A DNA stretch of 64,000 bases from Qipengyuania algicida (GTDB taxonomy: Bacteria; Pseudomonadota; Alphaproteobacteria; Sphingomonadales; Sphingomonadaceae). How positions within the stretch are numbered: the stretch's first letter is position 1; each line of letters opens with the position of its first letter. Positions 34,501 through 43,483 of the stretch are shown one piece after another. The notes under the pieces were generated by a model. It worked only from the letters and a program-made list of their open reading frames with translations, was not told the DNA's origin and searched no databases. The position numbers were made by a program, and so were the translations under genes. The DNA lies in contig NZ_WTYA01000006.1 of the NCBI RefSeq assembly GCF_009828025.1, forward strand, positions 62,001 to 126,000, written 5' to 3'.

Positions 34501-35022
34501 GCCGCGCCGAGCCAGTTCGACATAGAGCCGCTGCGGAAACAGCGCTTCCAGCCGGTCGAGCAAAGCTTGCGCATGGCTCGCCTGTCCCTCAGCAAGCAAC
34601 CGGGTTACCGTACCCTCGCTCGCCCCGGTGAGCGCGACAAGGCCTTCGGTGTGTCCTGCGAGGTCGTCCAGCCTGACATGCGGTTCGAATTCGAGCGGAC
34701 GGTCGAGATGCGCCTTGCTGACCAGGTGGCAAAGATTGTCATACCCCGCCTCGTCCTGCGCATAGAGCGGCAAGTAATCCACATGCCTGCCTTCTTCGTC
34801 CCGCGCGATGCCAAGCAGCGTCCCGATTATCGGCTGCACGCCTTCGTCCATGCAGGCCTTGGCAAACATGACCGCGCCATACAGCCCGTTGCGGTCGGCA
34901 ATGGCGATAGCGGGAAAGCCCCGCTCCTTGGCGAGCTTCGCCATCGCCTTGGGCTCGATCGCGCCTTCGAGCATCGAATAGGCGGAGAGGACGCGCAGAG
35001 GAACGAAGGGCGAGAATGGCAT
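31552..35022 (-). CDS. dnaE: DNA polymerase III subunit alpha
   Basis: Replicative polymerase catalytic subunit, 1156 residues. The N-terminal PHP domain starts FVPLRVLSAYSMLEGAIEPK. The polymerase core contains GPGRGSGAGSLVAWAL, the catalytic PDFDIDFCETRRGEV and SSTHAAGVVIGDRPL. Helix-hairpin-helix, OB-fold and tau-binding regions occupy the C-terminal third. The length and the intact PHP and C-terminal regions identify it as DnaE1 rather than the damage-inducible DnaE2/ImuC. No LexA-type box is seen in the 142 bases upstream. Confidence 0.95.
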   Translation of the reverse strand: MPFSPFVPLRVLSAYSMLEGAIEPKAMAKLAKERGFPAIAIADRNGLYGAVMFAKACMDEGVQPIIGTLLGIARDEEGRHVDYLPLYAQDEAGYDNLCHLVSKAHLDRPLEFEPHVRLDDLAGHTEGLVALTGASEGTVTRLLAEGQASHAQALLDRLEALFPQRLYVELARRGNPVEDAAEAALIDLACARDLPLVATNPANFAEPHMYKAHDAMLCIAGSTHIDAEERARSNPESWVKSASLMAELFDDLPEATANTLVIAQRCAFAPPYRKPILPSLAGDLEGEARMLEEDARKGLEARLSRYDDLSDDDRKTYFDRLDFEVGIINQMGFPGYFLIVADFIKWAKDHDIPVGPGRGSGAGSLVAWALTITDLDPIQLGLLFERFLNPERVSMPDFDIDFCETRRGEVIRYVQAKYGHDHVAQIITFGKLKARAVLRDTGRILQMSYGHVDRLCKMVPNHPTDPWSLPRALNGAADFKHEYDNDNEVKRLVDLAMQLEGFPRNSSTHAAGVVIGDRPLAQLVPLYRDPRSDMPVTQFDMKHVESSGLVKFDFLGLKTLSVLKKAVDLLEKRGVTIDLSALPLDDPAVYELMKAGNTVGVFQLESEGMRRTLTAVKPTNFGDIIALVSLYRPGPMDNIPLFGKRKAGEVAIEYPHPKLEGILAETYGIFVYQEQVMQAAQILAGYSLGDADLLRRAMGKKVQAEMDAQRERFVDGCKDVSGIDKKQANELFDLIDKFAGYGFNKSHAAAYALLAYQTGWLKAHYPEEFYAAAMCFDMHQSEKLAVFVDDARRAGIAIAPPSMNHSEAEFTVEQTDEGYAVRYALAGIRNVGEKAMEAIVSEREARGLFTSLEDLFSRLPKGALNSRGLEALAASGALDEFEPCRATVHANADLLLAVADAAERERSSGQHGLFGGEDQAEDTLRLKQVEPWSRSDMMAKERENFGFFFSAHPVAAYRDVASANGARSHASLMTGGAPAGGRSSAVMAAMVEKVNKGTTRRGKPFIRADFSDASGQFSAACFEESLVESFVRWAEEGTCILLQVELDSPSPDEPPRITVRGGTPLDKVTASARMLLTLEIEDVAALDALKLELGDGGGTGEVLATLRTGTAIEPTMRLGRSFKLDGELAERLASVPGLAKVELTTRRGGSHLKLVA

Positions 35023-35164
35023 GGTGCCAAGCTAGGTATTCTGGAACGATTCGTGGAGTTGTGGCGGCACGAATTTGTCCACAGGGGGCAACCTAATGGC
35101 GGTTTTCAACCTTGGGCATTTTTGACACGAATGTCTGGTGAGTTGGGGAAAGCGGAAGTGGGGG

Positions 35165-35695
35165 TCAAACAGCATCTGGAGCACGGTTCGACCAGCATCC
35201 TTTCAGCGATGTTTCTGATTCCCTCCACCAATCTACGAACGGCCCTTTGTAAGCTCTAACCTTCAGGCTTGCGCCGTATCCTGCCACATTCGTAGAAGGT
35301 CCACTCACCTCGACCAGTGGCGTGTCAGAGACAGTAGTCATGTGCATGTGCTTCGGATCGCCAAAGCCCTCTGGCCGAATAGTAGCCAACGCTTCCAGCG
35401 AGCGGAGCAGCGCGGGGCACGCCGCACCATCAATCCAGTCGTGAACAGTAGTGGCTGTCGCGACGCAACCTTTACCCGGCACAGTTCGTCCGCACCAATT
35501 GCTATCTCGCCTAATGCGTTCGGCCGTCCATAGGGGATGTTGAGCCGACACTGAAAAAGTGACTGTCTCGTCGACCCACATGCCCAGACCACCCCCGCGC
35601 TGCACCACTCGATAGGTCGAGACGACATCTTCACCACTCGCCACTGTCGAACTCAGCGTAGCCGTTGCAAATATGACCAAGAGATGTAGGCGCAT
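35165..35695 (-). CDS. hypothetical secreted protein
   Basis: A 176-residue protein with a likely signal peptide (MRLHLLVIFATATLSSTVAS, cleavage near A19/S20). The mature part has five cysteines in SNWCGRTVPGKGC, GAACPAL and LKGCW, enough for disulfides in the periplasm. I recognise no domain. Its base composition looks less GC-rich than that of the flanking genes, which could mean recent acquisition. It stands alone on the minus strand, with 142 bases to dnaE and 124 to the glutathione peroxidase gene. Confidence 0.6.
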   Translation of the reverse strand: MRLHLLVIFATATLSSTVASGEDVVSTYRVVQRGGGLGMWVDETVTFSVSAQHPLWTAERIRRDSNWCGRTVPGKGCVATATTVHDWIDGAACPALLRSLEALATIRPEGFGDPKHMHMTTVSDTPLVEVSGPSTNVAGYGASLKVRAYKGPFVDWWRESETSLKGCWSNRAPDAV

Positions 35696-35819
35696 TAGTT
35701 GGTCTCCACCGTCACTTAGCGAAGCTAATCGTGTCCACCTATGTCCGCAATGTTGTGATTAGCGGAATGTCGGCTTTCAGGGCTCCCATTGCGCTTCCTG
35801 CCGTTGCCGTTCGCGCAGC

Positions 35820-36305
<486 letters not shown>

Positions 36306-36319
36306 TTCCCCTCGCGGGA

Positions 36320-36994
36320 CTATTCGAGCAGCCCCTCGTGCAACCGTACCACGCGGTCCATCTTGCGCGCCAGCCGTTCGTTGTGGGTCGCAACCAGCGC
36401 CGCACTGCCCTCGCCCCGCACCAATGCGAGGAACTGACCGAGGACCTTCTCCGAAGTGGCCTCGTCTAGGTTGCCGGTCGGCTCGTCGGCGAGCACGAGC
36501 TGCGGGCGGTTGGCGAGTGCGCGAGCGACGGCTACGCGCTGCTGTTCGCCGCCTGAGAGCTGGCTGGGCCGGTGGTCCAGCCTGTGCCCGAGCCCCAGCG
36601 CGGTGAGCAGTTCTTCCGACCGCAACTCCGCCTCTGGCCGTGGACGTCCTGCAATGAGCTGCGGCAGCACGACATTCTCGCGCGCGTCGAAATCCGGCAG
36701 CAAGTGGTGGAACTGGTAGACGAAGCCGAGATAATCGCGGCGCAGGCGAGTACGCTCGGCGCTATTCGCCGTTTCCGCCGCATTGCCGGCCAGCGCGATC
36801 TTGCCGCTGAACCCGCCTTCGAGCAGGCCGACCGCCTGCAGCATGGTCGATTTACCAGAACCGGACGGGCCGAGCAGCGCGACGATCTCCCCCGGCATGA
36901 TGTCGAGATCGACACCGCGCAGCACCTCGATCGTCACCCCGCCCTGCTGGAAGCTACGGGTCAGGCTCTTGAGCGATACGACTGGCTCACTCAT
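36320..36994 (-). CDS. lolD: lipoprotein-releasing ABC transporter ATP-binding protein
   Basis: A 224-residue ABC ATPase. Walker A is [16 protein letters not shown], the signature [15 protein letters not shown] and Walker [14 protein letters not shown]. The MacB/LolD subgroup is indicated by [22 protein letters not shown]. It overlaps the permease gene upstream by 8 bases. With that permease it would extract mature lipoproteins from the inner membrane and hand them to LolA. Confidence 0.92.
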   Translation of the reverse strand: MSEPVVSLKSLTRSFQQGGVTIEVLRGVDLDIMPGEIVALLGPSGSGKSTMLQAVGLLEGGFSGKIALAGNAAETANSAERTRLRRDYLGFVYQFHHLLPDFDARENVVLPQLIAGRPRPEAELRSEELLTALGLGHRLDHRPSQLSGGEQQRVAVARALANRPQLVLADEPTGNLDEATSEKVLGQFLALVRGEGSAALVATHNERLARKMDRVVRLHEGLLE

Positions 36995-38228
36995 AGCGAA
37001 GCACCTCCACAGGATCGGTACCGGAGGCTTTCCATGCCGGGTAAAGCGTCGCGAGGAAGCTCAGGCCCAACGCCAGCAACACGATCATCGTGATTTCAAC
37101 CGGATCGGCCTTTGACGGCACGCTCGACAGGAACCGCACCTGCGGATCCCACAGGTCCTGATGCGTGATATGGCCGATCAGTGTGACGATCCCCTCGCGG
37201 AAATACAGCACAACCGAACCAAGGATCAGCCCGGCAACCGTCCCAATCGCGCCCACGGTGAACCCGGTGGTGACGAAAATCTTGAGCAGATTGCGCCGTG
37301 TCGCGCCCATGGTGCGCATGATCGCGATGTCGCGCGTCTTGGCGCGGACCAGCATGACCAGGCTCGACAGGATATTGAAGGCTGCGACCAGCACCATGAA
37401 GCTGAGCGCAAATCCCATAGCCACCCGTTCGACCTTGAGCGCCTCGAACAGCGAGGAATTGATCGTCTTCCAGTCGGTCACCACCGCCTGCCCCGAAAGT
37501 TCGCGCTGAACAGGCGCCAGAATCTGGTCGACCTTGTCGGGATCGTCGACCTTGACCTCGATCGCGCCGACAGAATTGCCCATCATCGTCAATGTCTGCG
37601 CATCGGCCATCGGCATGATCACGAATTTCTCGTCGTAGTCGTAGATCCCGACCTCGAAGATCGCGGCGACTCTGTATCCGACCTGTCGCGGGACGGTGCC
37701 GAAAGGAGTCGTTCGGCCCAGCGGATTGATGATGGTAATGGTATCGCCCAACCGCAGCCCGAGATCCTGCGCGAGCCGAGAACCGATCGCGACATTGCCC
37801 GAATCCGGCGTGAGTTCGGAAATGTTGCCCGCGATCACCTTGTCCTTGAGCCTGGCAATGTCGGCCTGAGTGTTCCCCCGTACCAGCACGAAGCCAGCGC
37901 GGCCGTTATAGGTCGCGAACAGGGGTTGTTCTATCAGCGGCGTCGCCTGAGTGACGCCCGGTGTCGCCTTGACGTCCTTGAGCACCTGCTCCCAATCGGT
38001 CAGCTTCCCGCCATAGGCCTGCACGATAGCATGGCCGTTCAGACCAGTGATCTTGTCTAGCAATTCGGCACGAAAGCCGTTCATCACGCTCATCACGATC
38101 ACCAGCATGGCGACCGACAGCATAACGACGCCAATCGAGATGCTGGCGACGAGGGCGATGAACGCCTCGCCTTTGCCCGGCAACAAATATCGTTTGGCGA
38201 TCGTCCATTCGAAAGGGGAAAGGATCAA
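36987..38228 (-). CDS. lipoprotein-releasing ABC transporter permease, LolC/LolE family
   Basis: A 413-residue inner-membrane protein with the LolC/E plan: one N-terminal transmembrane helix after [20 protein letters not shown], a large periplasmic domain (about residues 50-265), then three C-terminal helices of the FtsX domain ([20 protein letters not shown] onward, with [15 protein letters not shown]). A single permease gene with LolD implies the homodimeric LolF-type complex usual in alphaproteobacteria. The gene is divergent from purF. Confidence 0.92.
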   Translation of the reverse strand: MILSPFEWTIAKRYLLPGKGEAFIALVASISIGVVMLSVAMLVIVMSVMNGFRAELLDKITGLNGHAIVQAYGGKLTDWEQVLKDVKATPGVTQATPLIEQPLFATYNGRAGFVLVRGNTQADIARLKDKVIAGNISELTPDSGNVAIGSRLAQDLGLRLGDTITIINPLGRTTPFGTVPRQVGYRVAAIFEVGIYDYDEKFVIMPMADAQTLTMMGNSVGAIEVKVDDPDKVDQILAPVQRELSGQAVVTDWKTINSSLFEALKVERVAMGFALSFMVLVAAFNILSSLVMLVRAKTRDIAIMRTMGATRRNLLKIFVTTGFTVGAIGTVAGLILGSVVLYFREGIVTLIGHITHQDLWDPQVRFLSSVPSKADPVEITMIVLLALGLSFLATLYPAWKASGTDPVEVLRYE

Positions 38229-38392
38229 GGCGGTTTTGCTCGCTTTTCTCAGGGAATAGACTGTCGAAGTGGTGGGGCTTTAGGAAGGCTGAGCTTACCA
38301 CGCAATGAAATTGCGCCGATCTCTCACCCTTGTAATCCGGCTGCAACATCGCCATTGGCAGCAATAGGCGATCGGGCGGCACCCGCGAGGAC

Positions 38393-39865
38393 ATGAACTA
38401 CACACATCCTTTCTGCGACGCGGACGGCGACAAGCTGCGCGAAGAGTGCGGCGTATTCGGTGCGATCAACGCCACCGATGCAGCCGCTGCAACGGCTCTC
38501 GGCCTGCATGCGCTCCAGCATCGCGGGCAGGAAGCGGCAGGAATCACCAGCTACGACGGGCAGGAATTCTACACCCGCAAGGGCGTGGGCCATGTGGCGG
38601 AGAATTTCTCCAGCCAGGAAGCCATTGCCGAACTGCCAGGTTTCATGGCGATGGGCCATGTGCGCTATTCGACTACCGGCGGCTCCGGTGTCCGGAATGT
38701 CCAGCCGCTCTACGCCGATCTTGCGAGCGGCGGCTTTGCGGTGGCGCACAACGGCAATATCTCCAACGCCGCCACGCTGCGCGCCGATCTGGTGCGACGC
38801 GGGGCGATCTTCCAGTCGACCAGCGACACCGAGGTCATCATCCACCTCGTCGCCACGAGCCGGTATCCGACCATCGTCGACCGGCTTGTCGATGCGCTGC
38901 GCCTTCTGGAAGGCGCCTATGCGCTGATCGTGACGACGCCAGAAGGCATGATCGCCTGCCGCGACCCACTGGGTATTCGCCCGCTGGTGATGGGCAAGAT
39001 CGGCGATGCCACTCTGTTCGCCTCCGAAACGGTCGCCTTCGATGTCGTAGGCGCGGAAACCGTGCGCGAGATCGAACCGGGCGAACTCGTAAAGGTCGAT
39101 TTCGACGGCAATGTCGATTCGATCCATCCGTTCGGCAACCACAACGCGCGCCCCTGCATCTTCGAACACGTCTATTTCAGCCGCCCCGACAGCGTCTTTG
39201 CCGGACGGAGCGTCTATGACGCGCGCAAGGCCATCGGCGAGGAACTGGCGAGCGAGTCGCCGTGTGAGGCCGATCTGGTCGTCCCGGTTCCTGACAGCGG
39301 TGTGCCTGCCGCAATCGGCTTTGCCCATGCGTCAGGGATCCCCTTCGAACTGGGTATCATCCGCTCACACTATGTCGGGCGGACCTTCATCCAGCCATCG
39401 GACGGCGCGCGCCATGCCGGGGTCAAGCGCAAGCACAATGCCAATCGCTCGCTGGTCGAAGGCAAGCGGATCGTGCTGATCGACGATTCGATCGTGCGCG
39501 GAACCACCAGTATGCAGATCGTCGAAATGATGCGCGATGCGGGTGCAAAAGAAGTGCATTTCCGCGTTGCCAGCCCTCCGACCGCACATAGCTGTTTCTA
39601 CGGCGTTGATACGCCCGAGAGGTCGAAACTCCTCGCCGCGCGCATGGAGCTGGAACCGATGCGCGAATTCATCAAGGCCGATAGCCTGGCCTTCATTTCG
39701 ATCGACGGACTCTATCGCGCGGTCGGCGGAACGCAGCGCAACGGCAAGTGCCCGCAATTCTGCGATGCCTGCTTTACCGGTGACTATCCCACCTCGCTGA
39801 CCGATCTCACTAATCGCGAAGCGAAGCTGGCACAGCTTTCACTGCCGGTCGACAAGGTCGCGTAA
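38393..39865 (+). CDS. purF: amidophosphoribosyltransferase
   Basis: Catalyses the first committed step of purine synthesis: PRPP and glutamine to phosphoribosylamine. The 490-residue precursor has an 18-residue propeptide before the nucleophile Cys19 (EECGVFGAI). The glutaminase domain includes GLHALQHRGQEAAGI and HVRYSTTGGS. The PRPP-binding loop is VLIDDSIVRGTTSMQIVEM, and cysteines in HSCFYGVD and CPQFCDACF fit the 4Fe-4S B. subtilis-type enzyme. The next gene's ATG overlaps the stop by one base. Confidence 0.96.
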   Translation: MNYTHPFCDADGDKLREECGVFGAINATDAAAATALGLHALQHRGQEAAGITSYDGQEFYTRKGVGHVAENFSSQEAIAELPGFMAMGHVRYSTTGGSGVRNVQPLYADLASGGFAVAHNGNISNAATLRADLVRRGAIFQSTSDTEVIIHLVATSRYPTIVDRLVDALRLLEGAYALIVTTPEGMIACRDPLGIRPLVMGKIGDATLFASETVAFDVVGAETVREIEPGELVKVDFDGNVDSIHPFGNHNARPCIFEHVYFSRPDSVFAGRSVYDARKAIGEELASESPCEADLVVPVPDSGVPAAIGFAHASGIPFELGIIRSHYVGRTFIQPSDGARHAGVKRKHNANRSLVEGKRIVLIDDSIVRGTTSMQIVEMMRDAGAKEVHFRVASPPTAHSCFYGVDTPERSKLLAARMELEPMREFIKADSLAFISIDGLYRAVGGTQRNGKCPQFCDACFTGDYPTSLTDLTNREAKLAQLSLPVDKVA

Positions 39866-40590
39866 TGACGGGCGAAACCGGAGCGCTCGCGGGCAAGACC
39901 GCGCTTGTGACCGGCGCCAGCAGGGGTATCGGCGCGGCTTGTGCGGAAGCCTTGGCCAAAGCGGGCGCCCATGTCATCCTGACCGGGCGCGAAGTGCGCG
40001 CGCTGGAAGCGGTCGAGGACCGTATCCATGAATTCGGCGGAACGGCAACTATCGCCCCAGTAGACCTGGCCGAAACCGATGGCATTGCCCGCCTCGCAAG
40101 CGCCATTGCAGGACGCTGGGATACGCTCGATATCCTTGTGATTTGTGCTGCTTACATGCCCCCTTTGACACCAGTTGCGCATATCGATGGCAAGCAATTT
40201 GGGCAGGCTATCACAGTCAACGTGCTTGCCACGCAGGCGCTTCTCGCTGTGTTCGATCCCCTGCTCAAGCGCTCCACCGGTGCGAAGGTGATCGGGTTGA
40301 CGAGCAGCGTGGGTGCAACGCCACGCGCATACTGGAGTGCCTATGGCTCGACCAAGGCGGCGTTCGAGAACTTGCTCGATAGCTACGCCGAAGAAGTCGG
40401 CAACATCTCCCCGATCCGCGTTGCCATCGTCGATCCGGGCGCAACCCGCACCGCCATGCGCGCCAAGGCCTATCCAGGTGAGGATCCGCTGACGGTGAAG
40501 GAGCCGTCGGTTGTCGGAGCAAGGATTGCCGATCTGGCTGGCGAGGATTTCGCGAACCGCCATCGCGAGCGCGTCGAAACCGAATCTTAA
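39865..40590 (+). CDS. SDR family NAD(P)-dependent oxidoreductase
   Basis: A 241-residue short-chain dehydrogenase. The cofactor loop is LVTGASRGIGAACAEAL. The NNAG region is replaced by VICAAYMPP, an unusual form. Catalytic Ser lies in LTSSVGATPR and YxxxK in YWSAYGSTKAAFENL. Its start overlaps the purF stop (TAATG), so the two are translationally coupled. The substrate is unknown, and nothing ties it to purine synthesis beyond position. Confidence 0.9.
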   Translation: MTGETGALAGKTALVTGASRGIGAACAEALAKAGAHVILTGREVRALEAVEDRIHEFGGTATIAPVDLAETDGIARLASAIAGRWDTLDILVICAAYMPPLTPVAHIDGKQFGQAITVNVLATQALLAVFDPLLKRSTGAKVIGLTSSVGATPRAYWSAYGSTKAAFENLLDSYAEEVGNISPIRVAIVDPGATRTAMRAKAYPGEDPLTVKEPSVVGARIADLAGEDFANRHRERVETES

Positions 40591-40684
40591 CCGATTCCGA
40601 CTACTGAATTCTTACGCTAATGCGCGAAATAAGTTTCGCACAGGCGCATGAAGCGCACTGCGTCAACCTGTCGGGAATCTAATC

Positions 40685-41029
40685 ATGAGCTACATGACCA
40701 GCGACCGTTACAGCTTCGCAGCACAGGAAGATCGTTGCGCGCCGCGCACCAAGCTGACCATTCCGGGGCAGCTTCGCGCTTCGGGCGGTCGCGCGTTTCA
40801 GACCGTGGTCAACGATTTGTCGATCTCCGGTTTTTCAGCCGCAGCGATCAACCGGATGCATGAAGGACAGGTCTGCTGGCTCACTCTTCCCGGCCTCGAA
40901 TCGCTCCAGGCACAGGTCGTCTGGTGGGAAAACTGTCAGGTCGGTTGCGCCTTCACGGAAATGCTGAGCCCCATTGTCCACGATAATATCCTCGCCCGCT
41001 ACTCGGGCGAAGGCGCTTACCGCAGCTGA
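40685..41029 (+). CDS. PilZ domain protein
   Basis: A 114-residue protein with a single PilZ domain. RCAPRTKLTIPGQLR gives the RxxxR motif and VNDLSISGFSAAAI the D/NxSxxG motif; the barrel ends at CAFTEMLSPIVHDNIL. It is a candidate c-di-GMP receptor without any other domain. There are 94 bases to the gene before it, so it may have its own promoter. It ends 5 bases before the convergent serine hydrolase gene. Confidence 0.85.
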   Translation: MSYMTSDRYSFAAQEDRCAPRTKLTIPGQLRASGGRAFQTVVNDLSISGFSAAAINRMHEGQVCWLTLPGLESLQAQVVWWENCQVGCAFTEMLSPIVHDNILARYSGEGAYRS

Positions 41030-41034
41030 GCAGT

Positions 41035-42207
41035 TCAACGCTTGGTCGCGTCGATCAGCGTTTTCCACAAGGCCCGGCGAGCGGCAGTCAGCCCATCGCC
41101 CGTTGCCGTCTTGTAGTCCGAGACAACTGCCACGACGAGCCGCTGGCTCGGCACGATGGTGATATATTGCCCAAAAATCCCGATCGCGCCGAAATTGCCG
41201 TCGGGATAGGTCCACCATTGATAGCCGTAGCCATAGCCATCATCGAAATGCACCTCGGGCGATCCGGCCTTCGCGAACCAGCCTTTCGGCACTGATGGCT
41301 GCCCGCCCTCCATCACCCATTGCCCCATCCGGGCATAGTCGGACAGGCGGATCGAGAGGCAACAGCCGCCGATATTGCTGCCGGTCAGGTCTGTCATCCA
41401 GAACAAGGGCCCTGCAAAACCTGCCGGATCGACGATCTTCTGCTTGGCATAAGCGGCGAGCGACTGGTGCGTGGCCGCCGAAACGATATCGCCCAGCAAT
41501 CCCGTTTCGAGCGTCTTGTAGACCCATTTCGTTCCCGCCGGAGCCTCACGCTTCAGCGTTTTGGCATAAGTGATTTCCTGCGTTTCGCCCGGCACCGGCT
41601 TGGTCGCCAACATCTGCGCGACGTCGCTCTTGGGATCGGTGTAGTCCTCGTTCCATTTCACGCCCGATGTCATCGTCGCGATCTGCTCGATAGTGACGCC
41701 ATCGTAGGCGCTGCCCTTGAGTTGTGGCAGGTATTTGGTCACCGGATCGGACAGGCTGGTAATATAGCCGTCCTTGATCGCCGCCCCTAGCAGGGTCGAA
41801 GTGAAGCTCTTGGCGACCGAAAAACTGGTCCAGCGCTGTTTCGGACCAAAGCCGAGCCGGTAATGCTCGTAGCGGACCTTGCCATCCTGAAGCACCATGA
41901 TCCCGGCGGCGTTCATCTGCTCAAGATAGCCGTCGACCTTGGCAATCGTCGCGGCATCGAGTGGCTCACCCTTGGGCAGCTTGCGAACATGCGGCGCGGG
42001 CGCGACCTCCAGCCCGGCGTAGAAATCCTCCATGTGGCGGAAGCGATCGGTGCGGGTCGCCTGATTCCAGAACAGCACTCCAGCATCGGCCATATCAAGC
42101 TGTTTTGCCGGTTTGGTCGCGACGGTGAGGCTCGGACCCGCATCACCTTGCACGCTGGCGCAGGATGCCAGCGACAATGCCCCGAGCGTAGCAATAAATG
42201 TTTTCAT
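41035..42207 (-). CDS. serine hydrolase of the class C beta-lactamase / penicillin-binding family, lipoprotein
   Basis: A 390-residue protein. The N-terminus MKTFIATLGALSLASCASVQ has a lipobox (LASC, Cys16), so it should be membrane-anchored facing the periplasm. The SxxK motif is S130-V-A-K133 in WTSFSVAKSF; a Tyr motif and a late HxG-like region (GIFGQYITIVPSQ) follow. Relatives include esterases, D-amino-acid peptidases and 6-aminohexanoate-dimer hydrolases, so beta-lactam cleavage should not be assumed. The start overlaps the CFA synthase stop by one base (TAATG), giving a coupled pair. Confidence 0.83.
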   Translation of the reverse strand: MKTFIATLGALSLASCASVQGDAGPSLTVATKPAKQLDMADAGVLFWNQATRTDRFRHMEDFYAGLEVAPAPHVRKLPKGEPLDAATIAKVDGYLEQMNAAGIMVLQDGKVRYEHYRLGFGPKQRWTSFSVAKSFTSTLLGAAIKDGYITSLSDPVTKYLPQLKGSAYDGVTIEQIATMTSGVKWNEDYTDPKSDVAQMLATKPVPGETQEITYAKTLKREAPAGTKWVYKTLETGLLGDIVSAATHQSLAAYAKQKIVDPAGFAGPLFWMTDLTGSNIGGCCLSIRLSDYARMGQWVMEGGQPSVPKGWFAKAGSPEVHFDDGYGYGYQWWTYPDGNFGAIGIFGQYITIVPSQRLVVAVVSDYKTATGDGLTAARRALWKTLIDATKR

Positions 42208-43445
42208 TATCCGTCCTTTGTCAGCGTGACCTGATGGACATCGATACCTTTGCCCAGGAAGCCGCCTTCGCAATACATCAGGTAATAGCGCCATAGTTCG
42301 ATAAAGGTCTGATCGAACCCGGCGGGAAGCCGTTGCTCCTCCACCGCAAGGTCGAAATTCTCGCGCCACTGCCTGAGCGTGCGGGCGTAATCTTCCCCGA
42401 AATCGCGTTGGTCGCCCCAGCTCAGTCCGTTCTGGCGCGCCATTTCGCGGAATTCGGAGGTGCGGATCAGCAAACCACCGGGAAAAACACAGGCCTGGAT
42501 GAAATCGGCACTGTCGGCATAAGCGTCGAACAGGTCGTCGCGCATGGAGATATACTGGATCGCCGCGCGCCCGCCCGGTTTGAGGTTGCGGGCGATGCAA
42601 TCCATGAAATCGGGCCAGTATTCGCGCCCCAGCGCCTCGACCATCTCCACGCTGACAATCGCGTCATACTGACCGAAGGTGTCGCGATAGTCCTGCTTGC
42701 GGAAATCCGGGCCGGGGTGATGTTCGCGCGCCCACGCAAGCTGCTCGTCCGACAAGCTGATGGCGTTGACCGCGCTGCCCCGGTAGTTGAGAAAGCCCGC
42801 CAAGCCGCCCCAACCGCAACCGATTTCCAGCACGCTTTCAGGCTCGCCCAGACGCTTTGCCAAAGCGTCCCATTTGCGACGTTGAGCCGCTTCCAGATCA
42901 TCGCCCTCGCCCCAGATGGCTGAGGAATAGCTCATCGTCGGATCAAGCCAGGCGGCATAGAAGTCATTGCCGAGGTCGTAGTGTGCAGCGATGTTCTTCT
43001 GCGCGCCGGAATGCGTGTTGCGGTTGACCAGATGCGCCAGCTTCAGCGCCGTTTGGTACCGCCCCTTAGCCCGCGCCGTGTCCCCCAGCGCCGAAGCGTG
43101 CTGCATGAACAGCGCAAACAGCGGCACCGGGTCGGGGCTCGCCCATTCACCCGCCACCCATGCCTCATACCAGCCGACAGAACCTCCACTGGCAAGCCGC
43201 ACCAGCGCGTTCCAGCTGTTCAGTTCAACCGTGCATTCGAATCCGGCCGCGCGTCCGCCAAGCGTCCGGTGCGATCCATCGGGCAGGCGTGCATGAAGCG
43301 CACCCGTCACCAGCGCGGCGTCGATCCGGTCGATAATCTTGCGAAATCCCGGCGCTGCGAGGCGTGATACAAGCCCTGTTCCGGAGGCAAACCTCCGACC
43401 GGCCTCGATCAGGCCTTGCCCCCTTTTTCTCGTCAGTACGTCCAT
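42207..43445 (-). CDS. cyclopropane-fatty-acyl-phospholipid synthase family protein
   Basis: A 412-residue SAM-dependent enzyme adding a methylene bridge to unsaturated acyl chains of membrane phospholipids. The SAM-binding VLEIGCGWGGLAGFLNYRG, upstream HYDLGNDFYAAWLDPTMSYSS and C-terminal YYLMYCEGGF are family signatures. The 140-residue N-terminal domain has the usual GGRAAGFECTVELNSWNALVR. It lies 38 bases after the photolyase on the same strand. Confidence 0.92.
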   Translation of the reverse strand: MDVLTRKRGQGLIEAGRRFASGTGLVSRLAAPGFRKIIDRIDAALVTGALHARLPDGSHRTLGGRAAGFECTVELNSWNALVRLASGGSVGWYEAWVAGEWASPDPVPLFALFMQHASALGDTARAKGRYQTALKLAHLVNRNTHSGAQKNIAAHYDLGNDFYAAWLDPTMSYSSAIWGEGDDLEAAQRRKWDALAKRLGEPESVLEIGCGWGGLAGFLNYRGSAVNAISLSDEQLAWAREHHPGPDFRKQDYRDTFGQYDAIVSVEMVEALGREYWPDFMDCIARNLKPGGRAAIQYISMRDDLFDAYADSADFIQACVFPGGLLIRTSEFREMARQNGLSWGDQRDFGEDYARTLRQWRENFDLAVEEQRLPAGFDQTFIELWRYYLMYCEGGFLGKGIDVHQVTLTKDG

Positions 43446-43483
43446 TTCGTCGCGCTATGCGACGAGCGGCGACAGCTTTCAAG

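Noticed and set aside
35724..35763. Seven-base inverted repeat GCTAATC/GATTAGC upstream of the secreted hypothetical gene
   Set aside because: Short arms 26 bases apart are expected by chance and nothing else supports a regulatory site.
41035..42207. Calling the serine hydrolase a class C beta-lactamase
   Set aside because: Only SxxK and general fold features are visible. Many relatives are esterases or peptidases, so the specific resistance call is not supported.
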